Assembly: GCA_942159475.1 (NCBI GenBank)
Contig: OW804096.1
Span: 135,529,625-135,593,624, forward strand
DNA length: 64,000 nucleotides
Source of the DNA: Sthenelais limicola
Lineage: Eukaryota; Annelida; Polychaeta; Phyllodocida; Sigalionidae
Reading direction: 5' to 3'
Positions 23,649-35,806 of this stretch are shown one piece after another. The translations under genes and the position numbers were made by a program. Below the pieces are notes generated by a model. It made no database searches, was not told the DNA's origin, and saw nothing but the letters and a program-made list of their open reading frames with translations. Numbering within the stretch: the stretch's first letter is position 1; each line of letters begins with the position of its first letter.

Positions 23649-24311
23649 GTAGTATATATAATGTGGAAGTTATAGCAATGGCAAATTTTTAAGAACGCCT
23701 CTTTGAAAGAGTTTTCCGGCTTGTCCTCTACCAAACGCCGGATCATGACAATGAAACGATCAGTTTGATAGCCCCTGTATAGATGTATATGAATTTGAAG
23801 ATGATATTATCTGCTTACCCTCTTTCATAGTAATTATTTGTATAAACTACATACTGAATGCTGAGGTTTAATACTGTGATAGATGTGAAGTCTAGAGTGA
23901 GGAAGATTTTACATGAAATGAAGAATGAAGTTTGAAACTATAGGATTGAGTAACGCTGTTTTTAACCATAGTACACAATTTATTTTGTATAACAAAGGCC
24001 CCTGGTATGATTTATTTCAGACAGTTGTATTAAGGCATCTTTTGTATTTATCAACAATGTATACAGTTTCAGGACAGAAGAAACACCAGTGACCCCACGG
24101 GATGGTTGTAAAGGATCTTAACAGATCCTGGGATAGTTGTAAGACTCAAACGAACAAATCTGATTGTGAAATATAGAACGCATTTGTTGCTAATTAATTA
24201 ATTGATGATTGCTTGTTTTGGATGATAATGCAACATTAATGTTTATAGCAATGGTTTATAATAAACCATATTGTTGTAGGCAATTAATTGGAACATTGAG
24301 AAATGTGACCT

Positions 24312-24726
24312 TAAATGTGATGTGTTTCAGGAAAATGATTCATAAGTCGCAAAGTTGATATTTTTCATAATGTTTTCTTCACAAGATCCCTTTATTGAAA
24401 TGTTCTGATATTTAGGGGGTTTAATATTTATATTCAGATCAATCCATGTAACAAAATTCTGGGCATTGTATTAAATATATCCTTGCGTTTTGAAGGCCTT
24501 CATATGGAGTATATTTAGTTACTTTACTAATAATTACCCATCCAGAAACATTGCAAACCTTTTTTCTCAAAAATAAAAATATCAAACATAGAATATAGAA
24601 ATACTTATTAGGTGTCCTAGTGTTTACTATCATTTGAATCGCCTTGATCTCCTCTTTTCAAATATGATGATATCTCAAAATCTATTTTTTGCGACTTATG
24701 ACTCATTTTCCTGAAACACATCACAC
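24312..24726. mobile_element. M2 MITE, full length
   Basis: Left aaatgtgatgtgtttcagga then aaatgattcataagtcgcaa; right tgcgacttatgactcatttt then cctgaaacacatcacacat. It lies in the 3' flank of the vWA fragment. Confidence 0.88.
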
Positions 24727-25692
24727 ATAAAGAACGCACATGATATATTGAAGTAGGATGTGGAGTAGACAGAGCATCGCATGTATTGTTACATCCTGCA
24801 TTGTTGAAAAGATTTCCGGTAAACAATTAAAATCATGCTACACAATGTTGCGATTGTTTGTTTGAAAATATATTTATTATGTTATCATTATTCTATAATA
24901 TAATATAATATATAAGATAACATTAGAAATGCATAAATATATTGAATGCATTGTTTTGAAATATATCTATGCTACTGACAGTCTTAATATCTTTATAATG
25001 AAACATTTTAAGCATTAATTGTGTACATAATAATTAGATGATAATTATAGAATGTTAATGAATCCAATGTATACAATAATAAACAGATATTAAATTAAGA
25101 GAAAAAATGAAGTGAAATCGGTTTGGACTCTTAACGGAATAAAAACGGAACAAGAGATTACTCTTATTGCAACAGATTTATTGCACAACTCACTCTAGTA
25201 ACCAACACTTGTGGGCCAGGCACACATTAGGTAAAAGGGAAAGTCAACATAGGTAAAGCAGGTGTGATAAGACATGAAGCACCAATATAGATAATAACGA
25301 GCAAGACTTTCACATACAATAAAAGGAGTTGATACAAGGTCAATAAATACATATTCCAATAAAAGCTCAACAGTGATATAAGACATATGGAACAGATGAC
25401 AGGATGTTATACATAATAAGGGATAAAAAGGATAGTAAAACCATCCAGGGTTTCGGTTTCGGATCAACCCGAGAGCCCTTCACTGCCCCCTAGCATAGCC
25501 CAAAGGAACTGGACTACACCAGCGGACAGCTTCGGACTCTCTGACTAACAGACATACAGACTTATAGAATATTACACACACAACCCCTACATATATATTT
25601 ATTAATTTCAAAGACAGAGTACTACATTGTAAATCATTTTACGATGAAATGGTTTACATATGTACCCTACTCTATGAAATTGTGTACACTAG
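24727..25692. other. No gene seen
   Basis: AT-rich; short TA-rich stretches near 24890. A 90-codon minus frame at 25195 has no recognisable features. Confidence 0.5.
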
Positions 25693-26087
25693 TTAAAAAC
25701 ATATAGATGTTTCATAATTATATGAAAAGATAGTTGGAGAATTAGTGCTATTTAAAGCATTTTTAGAGATATTTATTGCGTGATTTACAGTAGAACTTGA
25801 TGATAGCAAAAAGAAAACAGTTGGTGATGGTGGTGTGCTTGTTAGATTTGTTTCCAAGTCAATATTAAAATGCGTAGTAGTTGGTATCGTTTTATCCAAA
25901 TCAAATATATCGGTAGCTATTATGGTAGATACAAGATCGTTGCAAAAATTAGTAGTAAATGTTGCCGTAGATGTGTTTTGGGTGTTAGAGACTATGGTCT
26001 TTATTTACACTTTCCTGAGGTGTTGTCGATCTTGATTGACTTTCAAATTGAGTAGCATCACGAAAACCTTTTGTTGTGCAAATAGTG
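25693..26087 (-). pseudogene. Decayed exon with Ser/Thr-rich protein
   Basis: Reading minus, a good acceptor (tttcatttttcag) at 26088 opens a frame with RSTTPQESVNKD that meets a stop after about 33 codons; a one-base shift then continues open for about 95 codons with TSTATFTTNF, PTTTHFNID and LTSTPPSPTVF. Composition resembles an O-glycosylated extracellular stalk, similar in style to the stalk of the membrane protein at 47145. One frameshift makes the exon non-functional. No family is assigned. Confidence 0.35.
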
Positions 26088-26228
26088 CTGAAAAATGAAA
26101 TGAAATCTTACAATTGCATTGCATGGACGTTTCCGATGGTATTTGCGCTATGTGCCACCATGTTAATCATTTAGTTGGATTAACCTGTTAATTCCAACAA
26201 CTTTATAATAATTCTTACCAGATATATT

Positions 26229-26362
26229 AGATGAAATGCAACAAAAAGTGATCTACTCGTTGGGATCATCTGCACTCGTAGTTGAAACGTTTGTATCATC
26301 GCAAGTGGCGTAGCCACTCTATGATCCCAACGAGTAGATCAATTTGAGTTTGCATTCCATAT
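26229..26362. repeat. Small foldback element with a perfect 21-bp inverted repeat
   Basis: tgatctactcgttgggatca+t at 26249-26269 is the exact reverse complement of 26321-26341, with a 51-base loop. Outside that, gatgaaatgcaa (left) and ttgcattccat (right) extend the inverted arms imperfectly to about 40 bp each. Too short to code. It could be a tiny MITE or a hairpin-forming transcript. Confidence 0.75.
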
Positions 26363-29103
26363 TTATATCACAACTTATATGTTAACAAGTTATAAGTTTA
26401 TTAAGTTAATCAATCATTTAATGAACTATTTTTCTGTTTAACTTTATAATCAGTTTAAGTTAATGTATATATTGTGCGTTTCCAAAGGAAACAAATTCTA
26501 TGGTCAACTATTTGTGCGCAATGGCTAGATTATGAATATCAGACGTACTGTAATCTGAAATGCCTCGAATGTCTGTATTAGAAGAACACAGGAGTGGAAG
26601 TAAAATTCAGTTTATTAACAACTAGGAAAGTTGCACGCTCCCCGTTTACAAAGGCAGTTGGATAAACATGAAAGTACAATGCAAGTGAATTAGACATAAG
26701 ACATCAAACAACATATTGTAATCTAATAATACACAATTGTCTTTTAGTCTTTGCAATTTCGAGCTTGTCTGTCTCCAAGAGTTGAAACCCAGAAATCCCA
26801 AAGGGTGTAGTAGGTGTAGATCACTCAGATTCAGTCATGGGTGGTCCTCTCTAAATGGGTTCCTCTCAAAAAAAGTCAAACAAATCAAACCAAGATAGCC
26901 AATAGAATACAACAAATGTCAACCAATAGGATGCCACACTGGCCTTCAGGGATTTACTGCAGAGATGGTAGAAGGTTGTCAATCAAGCAGTCCTTGCATA
27001 AGTGCAAAGTTAGTAGTGTTGGCGTGAATTACATCACACAGAGATGGGCATCCAGATATCCTTCCAGATAAGTGTCCACACTCCTCACACCAATCCTCAA
27101 CCAACACCTCAAAATGTATCACATGAACTTGCTACTCAGGATGATTGACAGAATGGTACCCAATTCACTAACATTCACGATTTTTTTTTTTTTAAAATAC
27201 CGTAGAATGTAAAAAATGATTTATTTACCTCGCATGGCTTTCCGCCAAAACTTGTTTATCTTATGCATCCCAAACACTTCATGAAAGACTCAATCTCATT
27301 GGATAATACAGCGCACATGACTGGTGACCCACTTTTCCTGAACCAATCAGAGCCAAGATAACAAGCGCCTTCGTTACTAGGCGGAACACACATTTCAATT
27401 GAGTTGCGAGGTTGATAACTAGCCAAGTTGTGATATAAATATTAATATATATTCTCAATCTTGGTTTGGACAAGCTCATTGATAATTTTTGAATGAGGTT
27501 CTTATAGCAAATGGCATAATGGAGTTCCCGTTTTCTGACAGGTCGAGATCAGTTTGAACCCAAACAGAGTGCCATTTGCTATTCATTACACACTTAATTA
27601 GGATGTTAAAAAGTAAACTTAACTTGTATAGCCTATAGTTTAGCTCGAGGAGGCTTGATTAACCGCAATGTGTAGGCCTAACTTATGCGGTCTGGACAAC
27701 ATCATCTGGCCTACGCTGCACCAATGAAATTGCGTCTTTACCCAAACTGATCATGTATGCAGTTTGGGTCAACTGCACCCTAAACTGCACCTTTCTAACC
27801 GCTCATGTCTGTAATTAAATCCTAATTTGTTCATAAAACGTTCAGGGATCATTCCTGACTACATAAGAAAGCAAGAAATGAAAAAAAAGTACATCTGATC
27901 GACTTATTTTTTTTCTACAGCCGCTTGAAAATAATAGAGCTTTAGCATTGAAGTCTATGGAAAAATGTGTTTTTTTCATGTTTCATTATATAAAAAAAAA
28001 ATGAATGGTGACTTTTCATCAAAACTTTCTACTCATATATATGGTGTATTATGCTACCGATTTATCAAAGAAAAACTGTATGTTGACGTGGTTAAAAAAA
28101 AGTTGTGGTCATATGAAGTAGACCACATCACCCAAATTTAGTAATCAAGCAGCATAATCAATGAAAATGAATCTTAAAAAACATGATTCAAAACTGCTCT
28201 AATTAAAATAAAACCTCTAGATATTGGAAACTGTACACAAATACTCAACTTATGATGATAACGAAATATTTCAAAGAAAAATAGGAGCCGCTAGGTGGCA
28301 TGTGTGTTGACACCCGCATATATCTTTAAGTATGAACTTCTGTTATATTGTAAAAGGTGACATTTGATTGGCACTTGGAGATAAAGGGGCTTCTCAGTAA
28401 ATTTGATTTGCTTGCCCTTGTAAGAGATAAATGTGGAGAGTTAATAACATTATTAACCCCACAACTGTTTCCGTGCATCAGTACTCCCTTAAAAAGCTTT
28501 AGGAAATACTTGATATTAAGTTACGTCCAAATTATCTACGGTTTTGGCTTTCCTTAAACCTAACTTGGTTGAGACTGTCTCAAGTTGGTTGAGACATTAT
28601 TTCCAGCCAGACACTGAATATTTGAATCCCCTTTTACCTTTTTTCAGTACCTAGCTGAATTTCATTTTCAAATCTTTTACCTAAACCAGGTATCATACTC
28701 GATCCATGTTTTGTTTCTGATATGTGTTTCATGCATATTTAACACTCAAATTACTCAGAACAATATAATAAAACCATATGATAATAATAATAACTTATAA
28801 CAATTTAATATTATATAAATCATATATTATACGTTAAATAAACTTATTATATCTTCCATCTGCCCTAATCACAGCTGTTTCCGGGTGGGCAAAATGCTAC
28901 TAAAGCATGCTTTTTTGAGCCCTAATAACTCAATCTTACATTGAATAGTATTCTTATTACAAAATAAGTGATTGTTGTTTTGAATGTGGATGGAACCGTC
29001 CTAGAATGAACGCTGTGGCATTGGTTACCATTGTTAGGGGCGTGGTTGGTCTGGGGAGCGGTTCTTGTTTCGTGTTGCGCTGTTGGTTTTCCCGCCGTGC
29101 TTC
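26363..29103. other. No gene seen
   Basis: AT-rich sequence with homopolymers (27180-27193 T, 27990 A) and small frames under 80 codons. No repeat family of this window is recognised in it and no splice-compatible exon could be argued. Confidence 0.5.
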
Positions 29104-29345
29104 TTAGTATTGGAGGTTCAGGCCCTTTGGGGCGAGTGTATCCAGGGTTATGATTCATGCTTCTTCTAAGCGCTTCCTATCGTTGGTGTTTTTTTGGGAG
29201 GAATCTATTATCTGGATAATGAGATCACGATCCTGTAGGTGGTGGTCTATGTAGTGTTTGGCTACGGGTTTTTCTCTGCGTCTGTGTTGAATGTCTCCTA
29301 GGTATTCTTTGATGCATTCTCTTACGTTTCTACCTGTTTTGATAG
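29104..29345 (-). pseudogene. Penelope-like retroelement GIY-YIG C-terminal fragment
   Basis: On the minus strand the frame reads KTGRNVRECIKEYLGDIQ, then KPVAKHYIDHH and an RKRLEEA, a TGA, and then TLDTLAPKGLNLQY before TAA. This is the pattern of the GIY-YIG endonuclease tail of Penelope-like elements (arginine helix, VA-H, final EA-W-I-L-T-L-P-GLN block). The TGA replaces the Trp expected there. The catalytic GIY-YIG core and reverse transcriptase upstream are absent, so it is a dead 3' fragment. Confidence 0.65.
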
Positions 29346-29421
29346 TTTAGGTGTTTCCAAAACGATTTCCAACAATCAAACTAGTACATCTTCTAGTGAT
29401 TACAAAGAAGAATACTAACAT

Positions 29422-30548
29422 ATGGCTGCAAGACCCACAAGATCTAATAGTAGTCTACAATCGTTAAATCTATTTTCCGAAGAAGACATGCAAGCGCTAC
29501 TGAATAGCAATTGCCCACCCCAGCCCTCACATGTTTAAATGAGTGGTGACATGCAAGGACAAACTCAAGGATATATAATAGCAACTCATCAACAGCCTGG
29601 ACAAATGCAAGTTCAGCAAATGGACAATGTGTATAACCAGAACTTTCCCCAAGGACCAAATAATTATGTGTATGCAAGGAGTGATAACAATCTTCGCAAC
29701 CAAATGCGATTGTTAACGACCAACGAAATACAATGGCCCAGCAACAACATGGAGGATCCCCCAAGCAAATGGTGGTACAACTACCGAGTACTCAACAAAT
29801 ACCCCAACAAGTCTCTCAGCAGAACAACCAACCAATGCAGATAAGTCCTAAATCATTTCAAACGTTTTTTGATAACCAAAATAAACTAATGGAGCGTGTA
29901 TTAGCTAGGGACGACAGAATAGACAAACTGGTCACAGGGATGAATGAGATACGTGGGGTAATAAACCTCTCAAAAGACCGGTCCTCTACTAATCAAACTA
30001 GTCTAGCTACTCTAACCAGCAATTTTGTATCTGTTACCAATGCAAAAAAAAACATTGATCAAAATTGTACAAATATTGCCAGCAATCTAGCTCTCCTTCA
30101 AGGAAAAATCGATTCTTTATCCCAGCAAATGTTAGACAACAAATCTACCATTGATAAATTGAATTCGAACACACAGTTTCCACCTCTAACAAACAATCCG
30201 AGAACAAACCCCCTCCCACCTAGGCAGAATACCCCCTCACTAGGTAGCCTTCTAGGCCCTATGAATCAAGCGGATTATCCCCAGCCTAGCAAACCAAGGG
30301 ATTTACGTATAGTTATCAAGGGAATGGAGGAAAGAGACAACGAGACACTTGAAGAAAACTTGCTAGAATTGTTCAAGGCTCTCGAGATCGATGTAGAATT
30401 TTCCAATGCAGAGAGACTAGGAAAACCAAGGCCTGTAAATGAACGTACCTCCCCAGACCAGTTAAAGTCACGTTACCCTCATCACAATATTATTCGGGAG
30501 GTTTTTGTCACTGATTTGTCCAAAAAGCTGACCAGTATATTTGTGTAA
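29422..30548 (+). pseudogene. LINE ORF1-like protein, broken
   Basis: From ATG at 29422 the frame is open except for a TAA at about 29536 and a shift near 29730; joined, it would be about 370 codons. The start is Gln/Asn-rich, the middle (about 29830-30170) has a heptad-like coiled coil (KLVTGMNEIRGVINLSKD, LALLQGKIDSLSQQ), then a Pro-rich linker, then LRIVIKGMEERDNETLEENL and FSNAERLGKPRP, which match the RRM-like domain of LINE ORF1 RNA-binding proteins. The end after LGKPRP diverges from the family, so the C-terminal domain is truncated. It is adjacent to, and opposite in direction from, the Penelope-like fragment. Confidence 0.6.
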
Positions 30549-31780
30549 GAGTATCTTGTTCAATCTTTGTCTGAGAAACAACATGTTTTAGTGACAACTG
30601 TGGCTGAAAATAAAAAGAGATGTAAACCAGGATATTATATCACTTCATAGTTTAGGGACGAGTGAAGTTTAGTACCATATAATTCTCTCTTCTATGCATA
30701 ATCACACCAACAATCACTATGCTTATTCATCATGTATTTATTTTTTTCTTTTAGCTTAGGACACTTGTCACCCTTTAATGACTGAATTATTCGGAAGATT
30801 TTTGTCACTGATTTGTCCAAAAAGCTGACTAGTATATCTATGTAAGAGTTTTTTGTTCAAACTTCGTCTTGAGAAAGAATGTGGATGAGTGAATACAAAA
30901 ATGAAAAAAAACCAACGATGTAATGGATCACTTTATATTTGAGGGACAAGTGAGCTCTAGTACCATACCATTCACTATATGGAGGCCAAATATAATGCCC
31001 TGACATACCCATGTACGGAAAACATTACCAATCGTAATGAATCATACCCATGGATAGAAGGTAATGAACTATCATACCCATGGATAGAATGTAATGAACT
31101 ATCATACCCATGAATAAAATGTGATAAACTATAATACCCATGAAGGAAGATAATTATATTGGTCAATCGATCCATGATTGGGCATGAATACAGTGAAGTT
31201 AGTGGGCCGAATCAATGTGTTGTATTATAATAAATAATAGGTAGAGACTGATGTAAAACTGTACTGAGATTAAATAAAGGTAGATGAACCTACTTAATAA
31301 TATCATTTGTTAAAAGGTGGGAATTTTAGTATGTAACATTTTGTTTCCCACTCATATAAACTTCAGACTGCTAAATAAAACAAATTACATTGTTTCTCTT
31401 GATTATTTGGATGGTACCAAATGACCTGATCCTTGATGAAAAAGTCGCAATCTTGACTAAACAGTATTGAAGATGATGTGTACTGAAAACTGTCTAGAAC
31501 AGTGAGAAACCAAAATTGTACTCACCGCAAAAGCACCTACACAAATGTGTTCTAAACAGGGTTGAAGATGCAAACATGTTCAACATCGCTTAGACTGAAT
31601 ACGTTGTGGTAAACGGTGCCTTTGCAGTGTATGTAAGAGTTTGTTGTTCAAACTTCGTCTGAAGAAAGAACATGTATGAGTGAATACCAAAATGAAAAAA
31701 AACAAGGATGTTATGGATCACTTTATATTTTAGGGACAAGTGAGCTTTAGTACCATACTATTCACTATGGAGGTCAAGCT
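30490..31780 (+). repeat. Repeated ORF1 3' tails and 30-bp satellite patch
   Basis: The tail of the ORF1 copy (tttttgtcactgatttgtcc, aaaaagctgac, tgtaagagt, gagggacaagtgag) recurs at 30785-30970, and its distal half again at 31620-31770. Between them 31018-31145 has about five degenerate 30-bp units with tacccatggatagaatgtaa, the same family as the big array at 36816. Repeated 3' tails suggest tandem or nested insertion of the same LINE. Confidence 0.7.
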
Positions 31781-31876
31781 TGGAAAAGCTTTTATTCTCA
31801 GTTTTTACAAGATTTTAGAGTTAAGAATGCAATTAAGTTTCATTATAACAGTCTATAATTATATGTATAACTGCAG

Positions 31877-32050
31877 GTTAGTGGTGCCCACTTTCATTTC
31901 ATTTGTCCAATCATAACTGGCATGATTAATGATAGCAATGTAAAACACGTTACGGACATAGAACTTGCTGAAGAAAGTTTTATGTTAAAATCTGAAATCA
32001 ACCGACTGGGAAGCGAGTTAAGGCTTTCAAACCCTGAACTTGACTCAAAG
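31877..32050 (+). CDS. Candidate exon A of an unknown gene
   Basis: 58 open codons bounded by an acceptor (aactgcag) and a donor (AAG/gtatac), phase 0 at both ends. The translation (for example NVKHVTDIELAEESFMLKSE and INRLGSELRLSNPELDSK) has a helix-forming, protein-like composition. I do not recognise the family. Exons at 34540 and 35588 are also phase 0, so the three could be joined without a frame break. Support is codon-level only. Confidence 0.42.
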
Positions 32051-32836
32051 GTATACATATCCAAAATATTTGTAATTAAGCTCATAGTTAAGATATACCT
32101 TCTTATACTTTGCTTCAAAGAATTTTAATGATAAGTCTATATTTATCATTTTTTCCATTCTGAAAATATGCACATTATTTCCCATCTGAAATACACTGAA
32201 ATTCTACTATGTGTGACATATGTGCCTAATATTAAGCATAATTCATGAGTTGGAATATAAAGAGTGTTTGGATATGTGCAGGATATTTGCAAACGAATAC
32301 ATCCCTAAATACACAAGTTTATGTAATACCTAATATACAAATACATCCTTATAACAAGACATTAACACACATCCCACACAAGGACCGTAATGTGTCCCCC
32401 TCTGGTGGATTAAAGTGTCCCCAGGCTAGTTATAAATACAAACACAAACGAAACAGTTAATTGAAAACCTTCTTAATTGTGGTGTATATTCCATATTAAT
32501 GTGATAGACCCCACTAGATTGGGAATATATTCCAAATAGCCATAGTGATATTAGTTATGTGTTATTTAAATAAGATAAGATGTTGGTGATATAGTGTATT
32601 AAGTGCGGGAGTCGTAGACATATTAGTTAGGGGCTATCTAAAAACAATTTAGCAGGTTTTATAAGAGTTTAATTATATACATTGTTATGTATGATTATGT
32701 TTCGAAAATATTCTGATCTTTGTTTAGTCTTTATCACTTGTTAGATATATTCCCTCATTTTTAAACTCATGGCAATAGTTATATGAATGTATTGTATTTT
32801 ATAACGTAGAAGTCATTGTTTAGTGTTCATTTGTTG

Positions 32837-34180
32837 AATAATATATTCCATTATTGATACTTTGTATACAGATATGTTATTTCCTAAACTTCTAATATGC
32901 ATATCATAAACTTCTAATGACTATGTCTTCACAACTTAGAATAATGAAAATTTCATGAATTCTGTTTGGCATATTTGAATTTGGTATTCCAGAAGTATGC
33001 TGAGACCATATACACCATAAATTGCAGGGCTGTTAACATTCGTGCACCCTATCAAAAGGCTAAGGAGAGTATGGAGGCCCTCCAAGAGTAAACATCTATC
33101 CTAACATTCATCCAGTATCAACACAATCTAAATGAAAATTAACATACCATATCACCATTAATCATTTATCCATCAAATCTAAATGGAAATATTGTTTTGA
33201 CCCTATCAATATGTTAGTTTCCCATACTTGTTTGGTTTTCATAAATATCCAATATATATGAGATTATAATATTATCCTGTAGTTAAGCATTGCTCTAGTT
33301 TATAAGATATGTCTTAACAAATGTAATTAGGTTACAGTGTAACAGTTTTATTGGTCATGTGACTATCGTTATCTAACAAAACCCCTGTATCATGACTGGG
33401 TGTATAACTCCCTCTCTACTACTGCTGTGTTAAGTCCTTCATGGAAATAGGTGTGGAAAATTATGTTTTGTGTGGCCCTCCCTGTGGTGGGAGGAAAGCA
33501 CAGGCTCCTATTGATACCAGTGCTACAAGAAGTTTAGTTAAGTATGATCTGTGGAAAGGTTTCAATATAGTGAATCAGCAATCAATAATTCTGCCAAAAA
33601 GGTGAACAGTTGTGATCACTGAGTGGTCATGCTTTACAATCAGAAGGCAGGGCAATAATCAAGGCTGGGGGTAGTCAACTTCCTGTATACATAACACAAC
33701 CTCTTACTAGGGGACAATGCTTTAGAAATGTTAGACTCTAATTTTGATTAAAAAACCCACTAACCAATAATTATGGATAATGGATAATTCATTCCATTAT
33801 TGATACTTTGTATACTGATATGTTATATCATAAACTTCTAATATGCATATCATAAACTTCTAGTGACTATGTCTTCACAATTTAGAATAATACAAAAAAA
33901 AATTCATGAATTCTGTTTGACATAATATTTGGATTTGGTAGATCAGAAGTATATCAAAAGGCTAAGGAGACTATGGAGGCCCTCCAAGAGTAAACATCTA
34001 TCCTAACATTCATCCAGTATCAACCCAATCTAAATGAAAATTAACATACCATATCACCATTAATAATTATCCATCACATCTAAATGGAAATTAACATGTT
34101 TTGACCCTATCAATATGTTAGTTTCATAAACATCCAATATATATGAGATTATAATATTATCCTGTAGTTAATCAATCTTT
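32837..34180 (+). repeat. Tandem duplication, unit about 950 bp
   Basis: 32837-33290 (ttccattattgatactttgt, catataaacttctaatgact-type block, ctatggaggccctccaagag) recurs at 33790-34180. The segment between the copies (33290-33790) is unique. The second copy has several deletions, including 52 bp inside exon B. Confidence 0.82.
32993..33091 (+). CDS. Candidate alternative terminal exon B
   Basis: After an acceptor (ttggtattccag) 32 codons run to TAA, reading KYAETIYTINCRAVNIRAP and YQKAKESMEALQE. Phase 0 would splice from exon A. The surrounding 450 bp was duplicated at 33790-34180; the duplicate exon lost 52 bp between TA microhomologies and is out of frame. This would be an alternative 3' end of the gene that otherwise continues to 34540. 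Confidence 0.33.
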   Translation, partial: KYAETIYTINCRAVNIRAPYQKAKESMEALQE

Positions 34181-34539
34181 AAACTTCATCATGTTAGTTT
34201 CCCAGCATATTTAGTGTCACATGACTAATAATTAATGTATCCTAATATGAAAGAGTACCTTAATTGGATTCCATTTAGTGGCCAATTTACCTACACCAAA
34301 GAACTAATTTCAAATTATAAAACTCAAAATACAAAAACAAGGTTTTCATGAGATCAATTGTTTATTATTGGATCTTTTCCTCAAGACTGATTCACAATAA
34401 TACAGAGACAACTTTCCTATTTGTCAAGAAGTATTCTGTGACAGTGCATCTTGCACCAGCATTAACCTCTAGCTGTTGAAATCATGAAATCTAAATATGA
34501 AACATTAGGTGTTTTGCTTGCAATCTTGCAAGATCCCAG

Positions 34540-34617
34540 CAGTTTGCAGTAAAGGAAGCAATAGATGAGAGACGTGGAATCATAGGAAGAAGCCACGTGG
34601 ACACACTTCCCCCTGCG
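34540..34617 (+). CDS. Candidate exon C of the unknown gene
   Basis: 26 open codons (QFAVKEAIDERRGIIGRSHV and DTLPPA) between an acceptor (agatcccag) and a strong donor (GCG/gtaagt), phase 0. Its second half is clearly the ancestor of the neighbouring 72-bp array: gacgtggaatcataggaaga here versus gatgtggaatcagaggaagg in the repeats. No family recognised. Confidence 0.42.
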
Positions 34618-34654
34618 GTAAGTTTTTTGTTTTTTGTTTGTTTTCCCCTGTGGT

Positions 34655-35522
34655 ATGTTAAATCAGTCTTTCAGGACAGATGTGGAATCAGAGGAAGGTG
34701 CCACATGGATAGACTTCCCCTGTGGTATGTTAAATCAGTCTTTCAGGACAGATGTAGAATCAGAGGAAAGTGCCACATGTATAGACTTCCCCTGTGGTTT
34801 GTGAAATCAGTTTTCCAGGACAGATGTAGAATCAGAGGAAGGTGCCACATGGATAGACTTCCCCTGTGGTTTGTGAAATCAGTTTTTCAGGACAGATGTG
34901 GAATCAGAGGAAGGTGCCACATGGATAGACTTCCCCTGTGGTTTGTGAAATCAGTTTTTCAGGACAGATGTAGAATCAGAGGAAGGTGCCACATGGATAG
35001 ACTTCCCCTGTGGTTTGTGAAATCAGTTTTTCAGGAGAGATGTAGAATCAGAGGAAGGTGCCACATGAATAGACTTCCCCTGTGGTTTGTGAAATCAATT
35101 TTTCAGGACAGATGTGGAATCAGAGGAAGGTGCCACATGGATAGACTTCCCCTGTGGTTTGTGAAATCAGTTTTTCAGGACAGATGTAGAATCAGAGGAA
35201 GGTGCCACATGAATAGACTTCCCCTGTGGTTTGTGAAATCAGTTTTTCAGGACAGATGTGGAATCAGAGGAAGGTGCCACATGAATAGACTTCCCCTGTG
35301 GTTTGTGAAATCAATTTTTCAGGACAGATGTAGAATCAGAGGAAGGTGCCACATGGATAGACTTCCCCTGTGGTTTGTGAAATCAGTTTTTCAGGACAGA
35401 TGTAGAATCAGAGGAAGGTGCCACATGAATAGACTTCCCCTGTGGTTTGTGAAATCAGTTTTTCAGGACAGATGTGGAATCAGAGGAAGGTGCCACATGG
35501 ATAGACTTCCCCTGTGGTAAGT
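34655..35522 (+). repeat. 72-bp array derived from exon C
   Basis: Twelve units of 72 bp. Each has a pyrimidine-cag acceptor-like stretch (cagtttttcag), then acagatgtggaatcagagga, aggtgccacatggatagact, tcccctgtg and a GT (gtatgt, gtttgt or gtaagt). The first two units carry gtatgt, the middle ones gtttgt and the last one gtaagt. 72 is divisible by three, so a 307-codon frame results (24-residue repeats); it most likely does not represent a protein. Confidence 0.88.
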
Positions 35523-35587
35523 GCTGATTCAGCAGTGTATTTTTTTCAAGTTTTTATTCTATCTTGGATACCAGATCCCCTTTTCAG

Positions 35588-35806
35588 GGTTCCTCTTCTG
35601 GGCCAAGACACATTCTCACTGTTTATAAATATTTGACAGCCTATAGACATATTTACCTTCTGCCAATTGCTAAATTACTAGTAGAATTCAGTGAATCATG
35701 GGACATTGTTGAAAAACCTTTAGATGCACATTTCATCTGGTGTGATATTATTAATGACTTGGGCTGTAGAAAAAGAATTCAGATAAAATATCCGAGTTTA
35801 AAATAA
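35588..35806 (+). CDS. Candidate terminal exon D of the unknown gene
   Basis: After an acceptor (atccccttttcag) 72 codons run to TAA, phase 0, reading GSSSGPRHILTVYKYLTAYR, LPIAKLLVEFSESWDIVEK and HFIWCDIINDLG. Composition is protein-like with amphipathic stretches. Joined after exon C it would give a continuous frame. Family unknown. Confidence 0.38.
   Translation, partial: GSSSGPRHILTVYKYLTAYRHIYLLPIAKLLVEFSESWDIVEKPLDAHFIWCDIINDLGCRKRIQIKYPSLK

Noticed and set aside
34597..35520. 307-codon frame with 24-residue Cys/Arg repeats
   Set aside because: 72-bp tandem array; the frame contains the splice-like GT and AG of each unit and is better explained as amplified exon plus intron edges.
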